Counted from the stretch's first letter, positions 16,971 through 25,422 are shown. The stretch is DNA of 64,000 nucleotides from Streptosporangiaceae bacterium NEAU-GS5 (GCA_017592665.1 JAGFNW010000031.1:33948-97947), one strand, 5' to 3'. The notes: generated by a model from the sequence alone, not told the origin. Translations and numbers: made by a program.

Positions 16971-18151
16971 CGCGCCGAGAGAGGCAGGCTCGATTGGACA
17001 TTTTCCCGCGTTAGCCGCTTGGCCAGCCGTTGCGCGGGCGCCTCCACAAAACGCCAGGTCAACGCGCTGAGCCCGAGCAGGATGGCCACCGCGTAGACGA
17101 AAATGGCCAATCGCAGAGTGAACGGCTGGGCGAACGGCTCCGGCCAGAGCCATTGCGCGACCTCCAGCAGCAGGAGGTGAAGGAGATAAACGGAGTAGCT
17201 GATCAATCCAAGCCGGCGAAGGACGTCCGGCATGACCTGACGCCGTAACGCCATGCCGGCGGCGAAAGTGACCCAGGCGGCCGCGATGGCCGTTTGCGAA
17301 CCCAGCGCCGGGCGGGCCAGCCACATTCCCACGAGCGGAACCAGCGCCACCCAGCCGACCCACCGCCAGGGAATCTCCCCACGCTCGGCGCGATAGAGGG
17401 CGGTGCCGGCGAACATCGTCGCCAAAATGAGCAGCCCTTGTCGTGGGCCGGGATAACTCTGATTGACCGCCAGCAACACCAGGACCGTGAGCCCGACGAC
17501 GATCGCGCCGGCCTGCCGTACCCTCGCCGAACCCCTGAGCACCGCGGCGATGCCGCCCGCCACCAGGGCGGTCACGCCCAGCGCGACGCCCAGCATCCGG
17601 CCGGGCCCGCCGGTGGAAAGAAGAGCGGCGGGGCCGCCCACCAACGCGGCCAGGGCGAAGACGAACGCGCCCGCGACGCTTTTCCGGTGGATGCCGAGCA
17701 CGAACATCGTGGTGAGCAGCAAATAGAACGCCATCTCATACGACAGCGTCCACATCGTGTTGATCAGGTTGGGCATGTGGAGCAGGTTCTGCAACATCGT
17801 CAGATGGCCGAGCGCGAGAGCGACCGGCCGGGTGCTCCACCAGACATGAAATTCCCGGCCGCCCAATGCCACCAGCAGTGCCATGGCCGCCGCGGCGAGG
17901 CCGAACAGCGGATACAACCGGAAGACACGCGAAATCCAGAACGCCCGCACGCTCCCGGTCCGCTCCAGCGACGCGGGCACGATATAGCCGCTGACGAGGA
18001 AGAACACCATCACGCCATACCACCCGGGGTCGAACACGGCCTTGACCGGCGCCCGAACCTCGGGAAGCAACGGCGTGAGCGCATGCTCGAACACCACGGC
18101 CATCGCGGCGATCCCCCGCAGCGCGTCAATCCACGCTAATCGCGTCCGCAC
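16967..18151 (-). CDS. acyltransferase 3 family membrane protein
   Basis: A protein of about 394 residues with roughly ten hydrophobic membrane spans, of the OafA/acyltransferase_3 family that moves acyl groups onto carbohydrates at the membrane. RLAWIDALRGIAAMAVVFEH is the N-terminal signature with the essential His, followed by FFLVSGY and the RVFRLYPLF motif; the C-terminus ends WRFVEAPAQRLAKR. GTG 18151 is chosen because the signature begins right after it; the 18 residues upstream are Arg-rich and unlike the family. No good ribosome site is seen. The acceptor is unknown. Confidence 0.88.
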   Translation of the reverse strand: MRTRLAWIDALRGIAAMAVVFEHALTPLLPEVRAPVKAVFDPGWYGVMVFFLVSGYIVPASLERTGSVRAFWISRVFRLYPLFGLAAAAMALLVALGGREFHVWWSTRPVALALGHLTMLQNLLHMPNLINTMWTLSYEMAFYLLLTTMFVLGIHRKSVAGAFVFALAALVGGPAALLSTGGPGRMLGVALGVTALVAGGIAAVLRGSARVRQAGAIVVGLTVLVLLAVNQSYPGPRQGLLILATMFAGTALYRAERGEIPWRWVGWVALVPLVGMWLARPALGSQTAIAAAWVTFAAGMALRRQVMPDVLRRLGLISYSVYLLHLLLLEVAQWLWPEPFAQPFTLRLAIFVYAVAILLGLSALTWRFVEAPAQRLAKRLTRENVQSSLPLSAR

Positions 18152-18226
18152 GTGGCGAATGCTACTTCGGCGACGCCGGGCGGGAGCGCTGCTGGACCCG
18201 CGCACGGCTCGATGTGCCCAAGGGGA

Positions 18227-18625
18227 TCAGACGTCGGCCTCGAGGGCGAAGGTGTTGCCGTCTGGGTCTTGGAACCAGGCGATACGTCCGCCGCCGGCCC
18301 GCGCCGTGATCCCCTTGGCGTCGTGCTCGAACTGGTCGTAGCGGGCGAACTCGACGCCGGACGAGGTGAGCTCGTCAACGATCTGGTCGAGGTCATCGAC
18401 GTACCACGTCGCCAGCGTGGCCGAAGTCTTCCCAGCGGTGACCGACTGGTAGACGTTCAGCGCAGGGCCGCCACCAGAAGCGTAGATGCGGCTGCCGTCA
18501 ACGATTCTGGCGCTGGGCCCGGACTGCAGCAACGGCAGCCCCAGCTTGCCTTCGTAGAACGCGACCGCCTCCTGTATGTCGGACACGGCGATCGAAGTTC
18601 TGAGGTGATACGTACTCAAGGGCAT
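18227..18625 (-). CDS. VOC (glyoxalase/bleomycin-resistance) superfamily protein
   Basis: A 132-residue protein with two beta-alpha-beta-beta-beta modules: LRTSIAVSDIQEAVAFYEGKL opens the first, TWYVDDLDQIVDEL the second, and WFQDPDGNTFALE ends it with the usual metal-site Glu. ATG 18625 gives the standard N-terminus; the ribosome site is weak. Upstream of the acyltransferase on the same strand. The substrate is unknown. Confidence 0.88.
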   Translation of the reverse strand: MPLSTYHLRTSIAVSDIQEAVAFYEGKLGLPLLQSGPSARIVDGSRIYASGGGPALNVYQSVTAGKTSATLATWYVDDLDQIVDELTSSGVEFARYDQFEHDAKGITARAGGGRIAWFQDPDGNTFALEADV

Positions 18626-18651
18626 GAACCACCGGCTACCCAGGAACCGAG

Positions 18652-19041
18652 ATGACACCCGCTCACCGCGCGGTCGAGAACAAAGATTTGCCCCGACTGC
18701 GCCGGCTGCTTGACGACGGCGTCGATGTCGAGGAGGTCGACGGCGGCCTGACACTCCTCCAGCATGCGATCGACGTCGAACTCGACGAGCACATTCAGAC
18801 GGGCGAGCCGCTGCACGTCGATGTCACGGCCTACCTGCTCGCGCGAGGAGCCGATCCGCTCGCCTCACCGGGCGGCGGCGCCCCACCTGCCGGCGCGGCC
18901 TCACCTGCCGGCGGCGGCTCATCTTGCGGGGGCGGCTCACCTGGCGGCGGTGGCACGGCGTCGGCACTTCACATGGCGCGGGTCGGAGGACACTGGCTCG
19001 CGGTGTCGCTGATGGAGTCGTGGGCGGAGCGTGGTCGGTAG
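18652..19041 (+). CDS. ankyrin-repeat protein with a Gly/Pro-rich insertion
   Basis: A 129-residue protein with ankyrin-type helices: TPAHRAVENKDLPRLRRLL, DVTAYLLARGADPL and ALHMARVGGHWLAVSLM. Between the last two lies about 30 residues of Gly, Pro, Ala and Ser (residues 72-102) encoded by imperfect repeats of TCACCTGCCGGCGGCGGC type, in place of the usual short G-x-T-P turn. The 3' end overlaps the first copy of a 44-bp tandem repeat. Divergent from the VOC gene at 18625 (26 bases). Confidence 0.75.
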   Translation: MTPAHRAVENKDLPRLRRLLDDGVDVEEVDGGLTLLQHAIDVELDEHIQTGEPLHVDVTAYLLARGADPLASPGGGAPPAGAASPAGGGSSCGGGSPGGGGTASALHMARVGGHWLAVSLMESWAERGR

Positions 19042-19123
19042 GCGAAGCCCGGCCACCAGGATCACCCATGCTTCGCGGCCGGTAGGCGAAGCCCGGACGC
19101 CAGAATCAGCCGTGCTTCAAGCG
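19036..19123. repeat. 44-bp imperfect tandem duplication
   Basis: 19036-19079 and 19080-19123 match at about 38 of 44 positions; both begin CGGTAGGCGAAGCCCGG and share a TGCTTC word near the end. The first copy includes the ankyrin stop codon, the second the last codons of the convergent VOC gene. Confidence 0.8.
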
Positions 19124-19488
19124 ATGAGCGTTTTCTTCGGGCGCAGAACGCAGAACTCGTTTCCCTCGGGGTCGGCGAGCACGGTCCATGACTCCGTGCC
19201 GCTCTGCCCGATGTCGACCCGGCGCGCGCCGAGCGCGAGAATCCGCTCGACCTCGGCGTCGCGGCCGTCAGGGCCGGGGGCGAGGTCAAGGTGCAGGCGG
19301 TTCTTCACCATTTTGCGGTCGGTCACCGGCATGAAGCAGATTCCCACCGATGCGTTCTCGTCGGCGCCGATGACGACTTCTCGCTCACGCTCGGACAGGA
19401 TCGTCCAGTCCAGCACTTGGGCCCAGAACCGGGCCTGAGCTGATAAATCGTAGGCATCGATGACGATGTGATGCAGGGACACGGTCAC
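19117..19488 (-). CDS. VOC superfamily protein (glyoxalase-like)
   Basis: A 123-residue protein: LHHIVIDAYDLSAQARFWAQ is the first beta-alpha unit, KNRLHLDLAP the central metal-ligand strand, and VLADPEGNEFCVL the terminal Glu-bearing strand, the pattern of the actinobacterial Glyoxalase_6 group. GTG 19488 directly precedes the first strand. The gene lies downstream of DinB and NUDIX genes on the same strand and may be cotranscribed. Confidence 0.88.
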   Translation of the reverse strand: MTVSLHHIVIDAYDLSAQARFWAQVLDWTILSEREREVVIGADENASVGICFMPVTDRKMVKNRLHLDLAPGPDGRDAEVERILALGARRVDIGQSGTESWTVLADPEGNEFCVLRPKKTLIA

Positions 19489-19570
19489 CCTGGCAGTGTG
19501 CCAGGGCGCGGATGACCATGCCGCCACACACCGACGCGATGGTCGGAGCTGCGGTGGCACCGAGGGAGTG

Positions 19571-20113
19571 TCAGCGGGGCCCGAGCCCGGTCTTGCCGTC
19601 GATCAGCTCGCGGACGATGTCGAGGTGCCCGGCGTGCCGCGCCGTCTCCTCGATCATGTGCAGCACGATCCGGCGCAGGTCGGTGACCTCGTCGTCCAGC
19701 CAGTCGCCGTGGCGGCCGACGGGCGCCGCCGACAACGGGGTGGCCGCCAGGAACGCATCAGAGCGCGCGCACTGCTCGCGATAGAAGGCGAAGACCGCTT
19801 GCGGCGATCGCGAGGTGGTGAGCGGCGGATCGGTGCCGTCACTCCACGGCGGCGGATCGGCCGAGCCCGTGGCCACCTGATGGAACCAGTGCCACTCGGC
19901 GTGGCCGAGGTGCTCGATGAGACCAAGCGGCGTCCACCCCGAGGGCAGGATCGCCGTGTTCAACGCCGTCTCGTCGAGACCCTCGACGATTGCCAGCACA
20001 CTGTCACGCTGAGCCTGCAGGAACCACTGCAGGGCCGCCTTCTCGCTGTCGTCCACGCCCGGCAGGCTAACAACACCGACCGACAATCTCGGATCGCCCG
20101 CCGAGCGGACCAT
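19571..20113 (-). CDS. DinB-family (DUF664) metal-dependent protein
   Basis: A 180-residue four-helix-bundle protein. The three metal-ligand histidines are apparent in IEHLGHAEWHW and the later HMIEETARHAGHLD. The family includes mycothiol- and bacillithiol-dependent transferases and damage-inducible proteins, so a thiol-dependent detoxification role is plausible in an actinobacterium but not shown. ATG 20113 follows a GGGGCGGGG-type site; 17 bases separate it from the NUDIX gene upstream. Confidence 0.88.
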   Translation of the reverse strand: MVRSAGDPRLSVGVVSLPGVDDSEKAALQWFLQAQRDSVLAIVEGLDETALNTAILPSGWTPLGLIEHLGHAEWHWFHQVATGSADPPPWSDGTDPPLTTSRSPQAVFAFYREQCARSDAFLAATPLSAAPVGRHGDWLDDEVTDLRRIVLHMIEETARHAGHLDIVRELIDGKTGLGPR

Positions 20114-20130
20114 CACCCCGCCCCGGCGGA

Positions 20131-20577
20131 TCACCAGCCGCGCAATGCCAGTGAGTCTCCTCGCGCGATGGCCGTCAAGGCCTCCGCCACATAGTCGGCC
20201 ACGTCGGAGGGCAGAGCCGAGACATCCCCCCACCAAAGTTCGCTGCACTTGTCCGGCTCGGCGATGAACGGCTCGCCACGCCAACGATCCACCACGAAGA
20301 ACAGATGGAAGTACTCGCGATCCTCGGAGTCCTCCGGCGCGGTGTGCATCAACAGCGCCAGCCGGCAGCTCTGCGGGTCGGCCTCGACCCCGATCTCCTC
20401 CCGCAACTCCCGCACGAGGCCCGCGACGACGTCCTCACCGCCGTCGAGGTGCCCGGCCGGCAGACTGAACTGGCCGTCGCGATAGCCGCTCCCCGCCCGG
20501 CGCATGAGCAGTAGCCGATCCCCGTCGCGGAGAATGCCGTAGACGGCGGCGACGACGCGAAACGGTTCAGCGGGCAT
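20131..20577 (-). CDS. NUDIX hydrolase
   Basis: A 148-residue nucleoside-diphosphate-linked hydrolase. The NUDIX box is complete: GHLDGGED, then RELREEIGV, matching G-x5-E-x7-R-E-x2-E-E-x-G. A housecleaning or pathway-specific role cannot be separated by sequence. Its start, ATG 20577, is divergent from the VOC gene at 20721. First gene of a probable NUDIX-DinB-VOC run. Confidence 0.93.
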   Translation of the reverse strand: MPAEPFRVVAAVYGILRDGDRLLLMRRAGSGYRDGQFSLPAGHLDGGEDVVAGLVRELREEIGVEADPQSCRLALLMHTAPEDSEDREYFHLFFVVDRWRGEPFIAEPDKCSELWWGDVSALPSDVADYVAEALTAIARGDSLALRGW

Positions 20578-20720
20578 TGCCGCACCCTACGCCCAGGCCC
20601 ACAGGCGACCACACGGCTCCCCGGGAAAGCTCGTCCCGCACAAGGCCGACGCATCGAACGCACACCCACCAGAGGGACGTACGTTGCCTGGAGGTGCGGT
20701 GACGCCATACGTTCGAATCC

Positions 20721-21107
20721 ATGCGTTCGCGTACCAAGGGCATGTGGTGGGGCACGGCGATCGAGGCACCCGACCCGGGCGCCCTCGCAGAGTTCTATTC
20801 CCGGCTGCTCGATTGGCCGATCGGCCATCAAGAGCCGGGCACGGCCATCATCGCGCCGCCTCAAGGGTCGGTCTTTCTTGTCTTCCAGCAGGCCGAGGGG
20901 TACGTGCCGCCCGTGTGGCCACCTGGCGAGGGCCTGCAGCGCACCATGATGCACTTCGATTTCCAGGTAGAAGACCTCGACGCCGCGGTAGCCGACGCCA
21001 TCGCGCTCGGGGCCAAGCTCGCCGACCACCAGCCACAAGACCATGTCCGCGTCCTCCTGGATCCGGCCGGGCACCCGTTCTGCCTCTGCCGCGACGACGA
21101 AGAGTAA
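20721..21107 (+). CDS. VOC superfamily protein
   Basis: A 128-residue protein: WWGTAIEAPDPGALAEFYSRL forms the first module, MMHFDFQVEDLDAAVADAIALG the second, and LLDPAGHPFCLC the terminal strand. ATG 20721 is used; an internal ATG eight codons later also precedes the fold and has an AAGGGC site, so the first seven residues are uncertain. Monocistronic. Confidence 0.88.
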   Translation: MRSRTKGMWWGTAIEAPDPGALAEFYSRLLDWPIGHQEPGTAIIAPPQGSVFLVFQQAEGYVPPVWPPGEGLQRTMMHFDFQVEDLDAAVADAIALGAKLADHQPQDHVRVLLDPAGHPFCLCRDDEE

Positions 21108-21126
21108 GGCGCCGAATCCCTGTCTT

Positions 21127-22227
21127 TCAGTGCGCCAAGGCCTCGAGGTAGGCGTCCCGGAATACGGAGAGCAGTTCGTCGGTGATGGGGGATCTGACGT
21201 ATCCGCCCATCTTCACCTCGCCGGGGATCAACTCGTCGAGACGGGCAAGCGCTTTGGGGGCAACGGCGTCGATCACCGAGCGAAACGACGTAAGGAACGG
21301 GCCGTTATCGTTCCAGACCGTCACCATGCCACGTTGCTGGCCCGGGATCCTGAGGTTCAACGCCCATCGGCCGGTGACGCCGACCGTGGTGTAGAGGGTG
21401 ACGAGCCCTTCCTCCTCCAGACGGCAGGCCCATTCATACAGCCGCCGCAAACCCGGCACGTCCTTGGCATTTGCGGTGGCGATACCTGACTCGAAGGGCT
21501 CCGCACCACGTACGGGCTTGGCCTCTCGCGATCGAGACACAGCGGGCTCGACCGCAAGGCGCTCCAGCTCCACCGCTGTGGGTGCGACGCTTACGGGAGG
21601 CAACCGCACCGGCTCCACCAGTTGCGGCACGAGCACCCGAACGCCGCCCACCTCGTACGCCGTGACCGTGACCAGGTCAATGTCCAGCCGGTCGTTGCTG
21701 ACGTCCTGCAAGTAGCCAGCCATCGCGACCAGATGATCAGGGGCTTCGTCGACTACCACGACACAGCGAACGCGCCCCTCGCCCAGGCACCGGGTCAGCT
21801 TCGCCTGGAAGACGTCAGAGGTCACCGACCCGTCCTGGACTCCGGTCTCCACCATTTCGAGCAGCGAGGTGAAACCGCGCCTGACAATGTGCGGGCGGAG
21901 AAGGTCCTCAAAAGCGGCGGGAGTGAGTCGATAGATGATGCGGGCGTAGTCGAGGACCTGGGTGAACACGTGACGCCGGTCGGCGTTCTTCCTGAGCTTG
22001 ATCTCTATGATCACCGGCTGCCCCGTGTCGGCGTCCACCGCCACCAGATCCGCGCGCCCGGTGCCGCAGAGCACCTCGCGGCCGACGACGATCAGCCGCG
22101 GCCGTCCCGGAATCGGCAGCATCTCCGGCGCCTTCTCCACGTTGTCGTGCAGCAAATGCTCGCCGGGAAATCCTTGCGGTGCCAACGGCTTCCAGCCCGT
22201 GCTGTCCTCGTGCCAGATTCCGGTCAC
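21127..22227 (-). CDS. PD-(D/E)XK nuclease-like protein of unknown role
   Basis: A 366-residue protein started at GTG 22227 with GGAGTG seven bases upstream. Residues 55-77 read GTGRADLVAVD..VIIEIKLRK, giving Asp60, Glu75 and Lys77, the D-(x)n-E-x-K metal-binding core of restriction-like nucleases, preceded by candidate helix Glu31/Glu35. This is the arrangement seen in NucS/DUF91-like and related proteins. The C-terminal 150 residues (WACRLEEEGLVTLYT, RWALNLRIPGQQ) form a separate unassigned domain. Activity is inferred from the core only. 55 bases downstream of a methyltransferase gene. Confidence 0.7.
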   Translation of the reverse strand: MTGIWHEDSTGWKPLAPQGFPGEHLLHDNVEKAPEMLPIPGRPRLIVVGREVLCGTGRADLVAVDADTGQPVIIEIKLRKNADRRHVFTQVLDYARIIYRLTPAAFEDLLRPHIVRRGFTSLLEMVETGVQDGSVTSDVFQAKLTRCLGEGRVRCVVVVDEAPDHLVAMAGYLQDVSNDRLDIDLVTVTAYEVGGVRVLVPQLVEPVRLPPVSVAPTAVELERLAVEPAVSRSREAKPVRGAEPFESGIATANAKDVPGLRRLYEWACRLEEEGLVTLYTTVGVTGRWALNLRIPGQQRGMVTVWNDNGPFLTSFRSVIDAVAPKALARLDELIPGEVKMGGYVRSPITDELLSVFRDAYLEALAH

Positions 22228-22282
22228 ATCGCACTCCGTCGTACACGGTCGAATGAAGGCTCGGCGAGCGTACCGCCCTGTG

Positions 22283-23056
22283 CTATGACCTGTATCCCCA
22301 GCACGCGATGGTCGCGGTCGCGAAGTCGAAGAAGGCCAGGTCGCCGAGCAGATCCAGCGCGCGATCCAGGCTGTCCGCACTGGCCAAACCCAATTCGAGT
22401 ATGCGCGGCCGCATCTGGGTCAGGGTCAACGTCCAGCATTGTGCGGACGCATTGGCGCCGCCGGTTATCGGGATGTTGGCGGCGGCGCCGATGCCGGTGA
22501 GGCCGCGCTCATGCAACGGGGCGGGGAATGTCCACGGCCAGTCGGTGTCCGTGCCGATCGTAAGATTGAGCGTTTTGATCAACGCGTCCATGATGTCGCG
22601 GAACCCAGGGTGCGGCGTGCTGACGGCCGGGAGCCGGGCGAACGCCTCGACGACCAGCAGGCCGCCCGGCGCGAGCCACGAAACCATGCGGTCCAGCACG
22701 TTCTCGCGCTCACGGAGGTGTTCCAGGACGAACCTGGCATGCACAAGGTCGAACGACTGCTCAGGCAACGGGTCCGACGTCACGTCATGCCGCAGGATCG
22801 CCAGATTCGGCGCATTGAGTCCATCCAGATACCGCGTGTCGATGTCCGTCGCCGTCACGTGAGCGACGCGCTCGGCCAGCCACGCCGCGACCGACCCGCC
22901 ACCCGCCCCGACCTCCAGGCAGCGCCATGAGGCGTCGAGGCCGAGACGTTCCAGCAATGAGATGGTCTCCGGATCACATACCGCGGCCATCGTTGCCAGC
23001 CGTGCGCCCTCCGCGCCCCACTCCGGGCTGAGCAACCGCTGTCCATACCGCTCCAT
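22283..23056 (-). CDS. class I SAM-dependent methyltransferase
   Basis: A 257-residue protein with motif I CLEVGAGGGSVAAWLA near residue 46, motif II TATDIDTRYL, the post-motif DLVHARFVLEHL and APGGLLVVE. It matches the Methyltransf_11/25 group acting on small molecules. The start is ATG 23056. It is followed closely by the nuclease-like gene; whether the two act together is unknown. Confidence 0.88.
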   Translation of the reverse strand: MERYGQRLLSPEWGAEGARLATMAAVCDPETISLLERLGLDASWRCLEVGAGGGSVAAWLAERVAHVTATDIDTRYLDGLNAPNLAILRHDVTSDPLPEQSFDLVHARFVLEHLRERENVLDRMVSWLAPGGLLVVEAFARLPAVSTPHPGFRDIMDALIKTLNLTIGTDTDWPWTFPAPLHERGLTGIGAAANIPITGGANASAQCWTLTLTQMRPRILELGLASADSLDRALDLLGDLAFFDFATATIACWGYRS

Positions 23057-23115
23057 GCCCGCATGATCGCAAAGTAGCCCGAGCGCCGGAGACCTTTGGA
23101 CAGGACGAGGAGAAA

Positions 23116-23601
23116 TCAGTGGTCGAGGTGGCGGTCGTCACAGGCGATGGCACGCATGATGCGTTGGCTGATGTCGCGGAGTTGTCGTTGCTGGGCCTTG
23201 GTCAGGGGGTCGAAGACCAGCCGCCGAACCTCGGCGACGTGGCCGGGCGCGGCGGCGACGACGGTGTCCCAGCCGGTGTCGGTCAGAATGGCCAGGGTGT
23301 AGCGGCCGTCGGCGGGGTCGGGAATCCGCCGGATCCAGCCACGCTTCTCCAACCGGGCGACGACCTGCGACAGCCGCGACAGTGATCCTTCGGTGACGGC
23401 GGCCAGCCGGCTCATCCGCATGGTGCGTCCGGGAGCCATGGACAGTCCGGACAGCGCCTGGTACTCGAAGGAGCTGATCCCAGTGTCGCGCTGTAGCTGC
23501 CTGTCGAGCGCGGCGGGAAGCCGCAACATCATCCCGACCAGGCTTATCCACGCCTGCTGCTGATCCTCGTCCAGCCAGCGCGGCTCCTCCGTGTTCTCCA
23601 C
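23116..23601 (-). CDS. MarR-family transcriptional regulator
   Basis: About 161 residues. The winged helix-turn-helix is visible in SSFEYQALSGLSMAPGRTM, MSRLAAVTEGSLSRLSQVV, RLEKRGWIRR and the wing PADGRYTLAILT. GTG 23601 fits the family N-terminus (ENTEEPRWL); ATG 23613 is an alternative and neither has a clear ribosome site. Three similar palindromes sit directly upstream, so autoregulation is likely. The divergent metallo-hydrolase, DoxX remnant and azoreductase form the likely regulon, as often seen for MarR sensors of quinones or phenolics. Confidence 0.9.
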   Translation of the reverse strand: MENTEEPRWLDEDQQQAWISLVGMMLRLPAALDRQLQRDTGISSFEYQALSGLSMAPGRTMRMSRLAAVTEGSLSRLSQVVARLEKRGWIRRIPDPADGRYTLAILTDTGWDTVVAAAPGHVAEVRRLVFDPLTKAQQRQLRDISQRIMRAIACDDRHLDH

Positions 23602-23614
23602 GCCACCGAGCATA

Positions 23615-23696
23615 ACTTCACATCTGAAGTGATCCAAATCGTATTCACTTGCACATTGAAGTCATGAGGGCGTACGTTTGACTTAACGGTTGAAGT
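23615..23696. promoter_or_regulatory. three MarR-type palindromic operator candidates
   Basis: Three 16-bp sites share ACTT-N8-AAGT with TGAAGT at the right: 23615-23630, 23647-23662 and 23681-23696; the third extends to TGACTT..AAGTCA (23679-23698). Centres are 32 and 34 bases apart, about three helical turns. A TACGAT -10 candidate for marR (minus strand, 23643-23638) lies between sites 1 and 2, and a TTGACT -35-like word on the plus strand overlaps site 3. Confidence 0.7.
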
Positions 23697-24042
23697 CATC
23701 GAGCGGTCGGGGTGCCTCATTGAACGTGGTCTTGTGGGTCGTCGCGGGGAAGCCGGCCCATCGAAGGAGGGGCTCGGTGTACGACCGCGCCGTCGCGCGC
23801 ACCGTGGTGACCGTACGAGCCGGCTACCAGCGCCTTCTACCAAGGCGGCAGGACCGGTAGACCGTCACGGGCACGGCATCACCCTGATGAAGGGCATCGC
23901 CGCACATCACGTCGACGGGCGCATCGCCGTCGCCGCAGCACCCGCCTGAGGCACGTACGCCTGGCCGGTGAACGTTCTCGCCCGCGTCCGCAGCGACGGG
24001 GGGAGGCACGTCGTTCCCGCACGCAATCATCTAGAGGATCCC
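23697..24042. other. region before the metallo-hydrolase, no confident gene
   Basis: About 345 bases between the operators and ATG 24043. An open frame at 23734-23949 encodes a 71-residue Arg/Ala-rich sequence ending HGHGITLMKGIAAH and is not convincing as a gene; a decayed coding remnant is possible. The ribosome site AGAGGATC of the hydrolase lies at the right end. Confidence 0.4.
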
Positions 24043-25137
24043 ATGACGTCTTCTCACAAATCCGACCGGCGTACCTTCTTGCGCCACGCCTCCGCCGCGG
24101 CGGCCGTTCCGGCCGCGGCCACGTTGCTGGCCCTGAATGTGCCTGGCACCGCCAACGCCGCCCCGTCCGCAGCCGACCCCACAGACGACCTGCCCGACTA
24201 CGCGCCGGTGCCGGCCGGCGCCCTCGGTCCGGCGGTGAACGCGTCCGGATATTTCGTCGGGCGCATCGGCGGGAATCTGTACTGGGTCACCGACGGCTTC
24301 CTCCAGGCGATGTTCCTGACCACCACCGAAGGCGTGGTCATGGTCGACGCGCCACCCACCATCGGCCGGAATCTGCTGCGGGCCATCGAAGATGTCACCC
24401 GAGCCAGCCGCCTGCCTTCCCGCGTGACACACCTGGTCTACTCGCACTATCACGCCGACCACATCGGCGCCGCGTCGATCTTCGACGGCGCCGTCACGCG
24501 GATCGCACACTCGGAAACCAGGCGGCTCCTCAAGGTCGCCCGGGACTCCAACCGTCCCCTTCCGACCGTCACGTTCGACGAACGCTACGAGCTACGAGTC
24601 GGCGGCGAGCGGCTGGAACTCTCCTACCACGGGCCCAACCACGCCCCCGGCAACATCTTCATCCACGTTCCATCCGCGGCCACGCTGATGGTCGTGGACG
24701 TGATCTTCCCGGGCTGGGTGCCGTTCAAAAACCTCGCCCAATCCCAGGACATCCCGGGTTGGATCGCCGCGCACGACTTTGTTCTGGCAACCCCGTGGCA
24801 CACACTGGTCGGCGGGCACCTCGGGCGGCTCGGCACCCGCGCCGACGTAGCCCTGCAACGCGACTACGTTCAAGACCTCGCCGCCAGCACTCGCGCGACC
24901 ATCGGCACGCTGGACCCAACGCCGTTCTTCACCAAGTACGGCCCCACCGGCAACGTCTGGGCCATCGGCAAGTCCTACCTCGATGCCGCCGCCGAACAGG
25001 CCGCCGCCCCCGTCATCGCCAAGTACACCGGACGGCTCGCCGCAGCCGACGTCTTCACCACGGCAAACGCGGCAGCATTAGTCAACTCCACACGGATCGA
25101 CGCCGGCATCCTCGGCCCGTTCGGCATCCACCCGTAG
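24043..25137 (+). CDS. Tat-exported metallo-beta-lactamase-fold hydrolase
   Basis: A 364-residue protein. RRTFLRHASAAAAVPAAATLLAL followed by an Ala-x-Ala site is a twin-arginine signal, implying folding and metal loading before export. The zinc motif HxHxDH is present as SHYHADH, with downstream ligands in GPNHAPGN and VVDVIFPGW. It resembles quinoprotein-relay or SoxH-like MBL hydrolases. ATG 24043 follows AGAGGATC at five bases. It faces the MarR gene across a palindrome-bearing region and precedes a DoxX remnant and an azoreductase, suggesting a quinone or aromatic-stress cassette. The substrate is unknown. Confidence 0.88.
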   Translation: MTSSHKSDRRTFLRHASAAAAVPAAATLLALNVPGTANAAPSAADPTDDLPDYAPVPAGALGPAVNASGYFVGRIGGNLYWVTDGFLQAMFLTTTEGVVMVDAPPTIGRNLLRAIEDVTRASRLPSRVTHLVYSHYHADHIGAASIFDGAVTRIAHSETRRLLKVARDSNRPLPTVTFDERYELRVGGERLELSYHGPNHAPGNIFIHVPSAATLMVVDVIFPGWVPFKNLAQSQDIPGWIAAHDFVLATPWHTLVGGHLGRLGTRADVALQRDYVQDLAASTRATIGTLDPTPFFTKYGPTGNVWAIGKSYLDAAAEQAAAPVIAKYTGRLAAADVFTTANAAALVNSTRIDAGILGPFGIHP

Positions 25138-25274
25138 CCCCTCCCGATGTTCAACCAACACGAACCGTCACCGTCGAGCCCGCGAGCGAGGCCGTGGATC
25201 GGTTGCCCAAGTGCTCGTTTCCGCCGCCGATCACGTGCGGCTTGCGGTCGCGTCGACAGGGCGGCGTTCCGTCC

Positions 25275-25422
25275 GCCCCTTCCCGAGGGGCCGCAGTCGT
25301 GCTCGCTCGCCGCTGCTCATGATCGGCGCGATGGTGACGTACGCCTGACGCACCGACTACCAGAGCATCGGCCGGAACGTGATCCTCCTGCTGCTCGCCG
25401 CCGTGGCGTGGGCCGATTCAGC
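25275..25422 (+). pseudogene. decayed DoxX-like membrane protein remnant
   Basis: Two frames together read GAAVVLA, then LLMIGAMVTYA, a stop codon (TGA 25349-25351), then DYQSIGRNVILLLLAAVAWA. The hydrophobic pattern and order match the third and fourth membrane segments of DoxX-like proteins, but a frameshift and a nonsense codon interrupt it and no start is visible. The rest of the 25138-25580 gap holds nothing else recognisable apart from the AAGGAGA ribosome site of the azoreductase. Confidence 0.35.

Noticed and set aside
24030..24042. TCTAGAGGATCCC, identical to a common cloning-vector polylinker stretch, just before ATG 24043
   Set aside because: The flanks are ordinary high-GC genomic sequence and the AGAGGATC serves as a ribosome site; coincidence is the simpler reading, though the exact match was worth noting.
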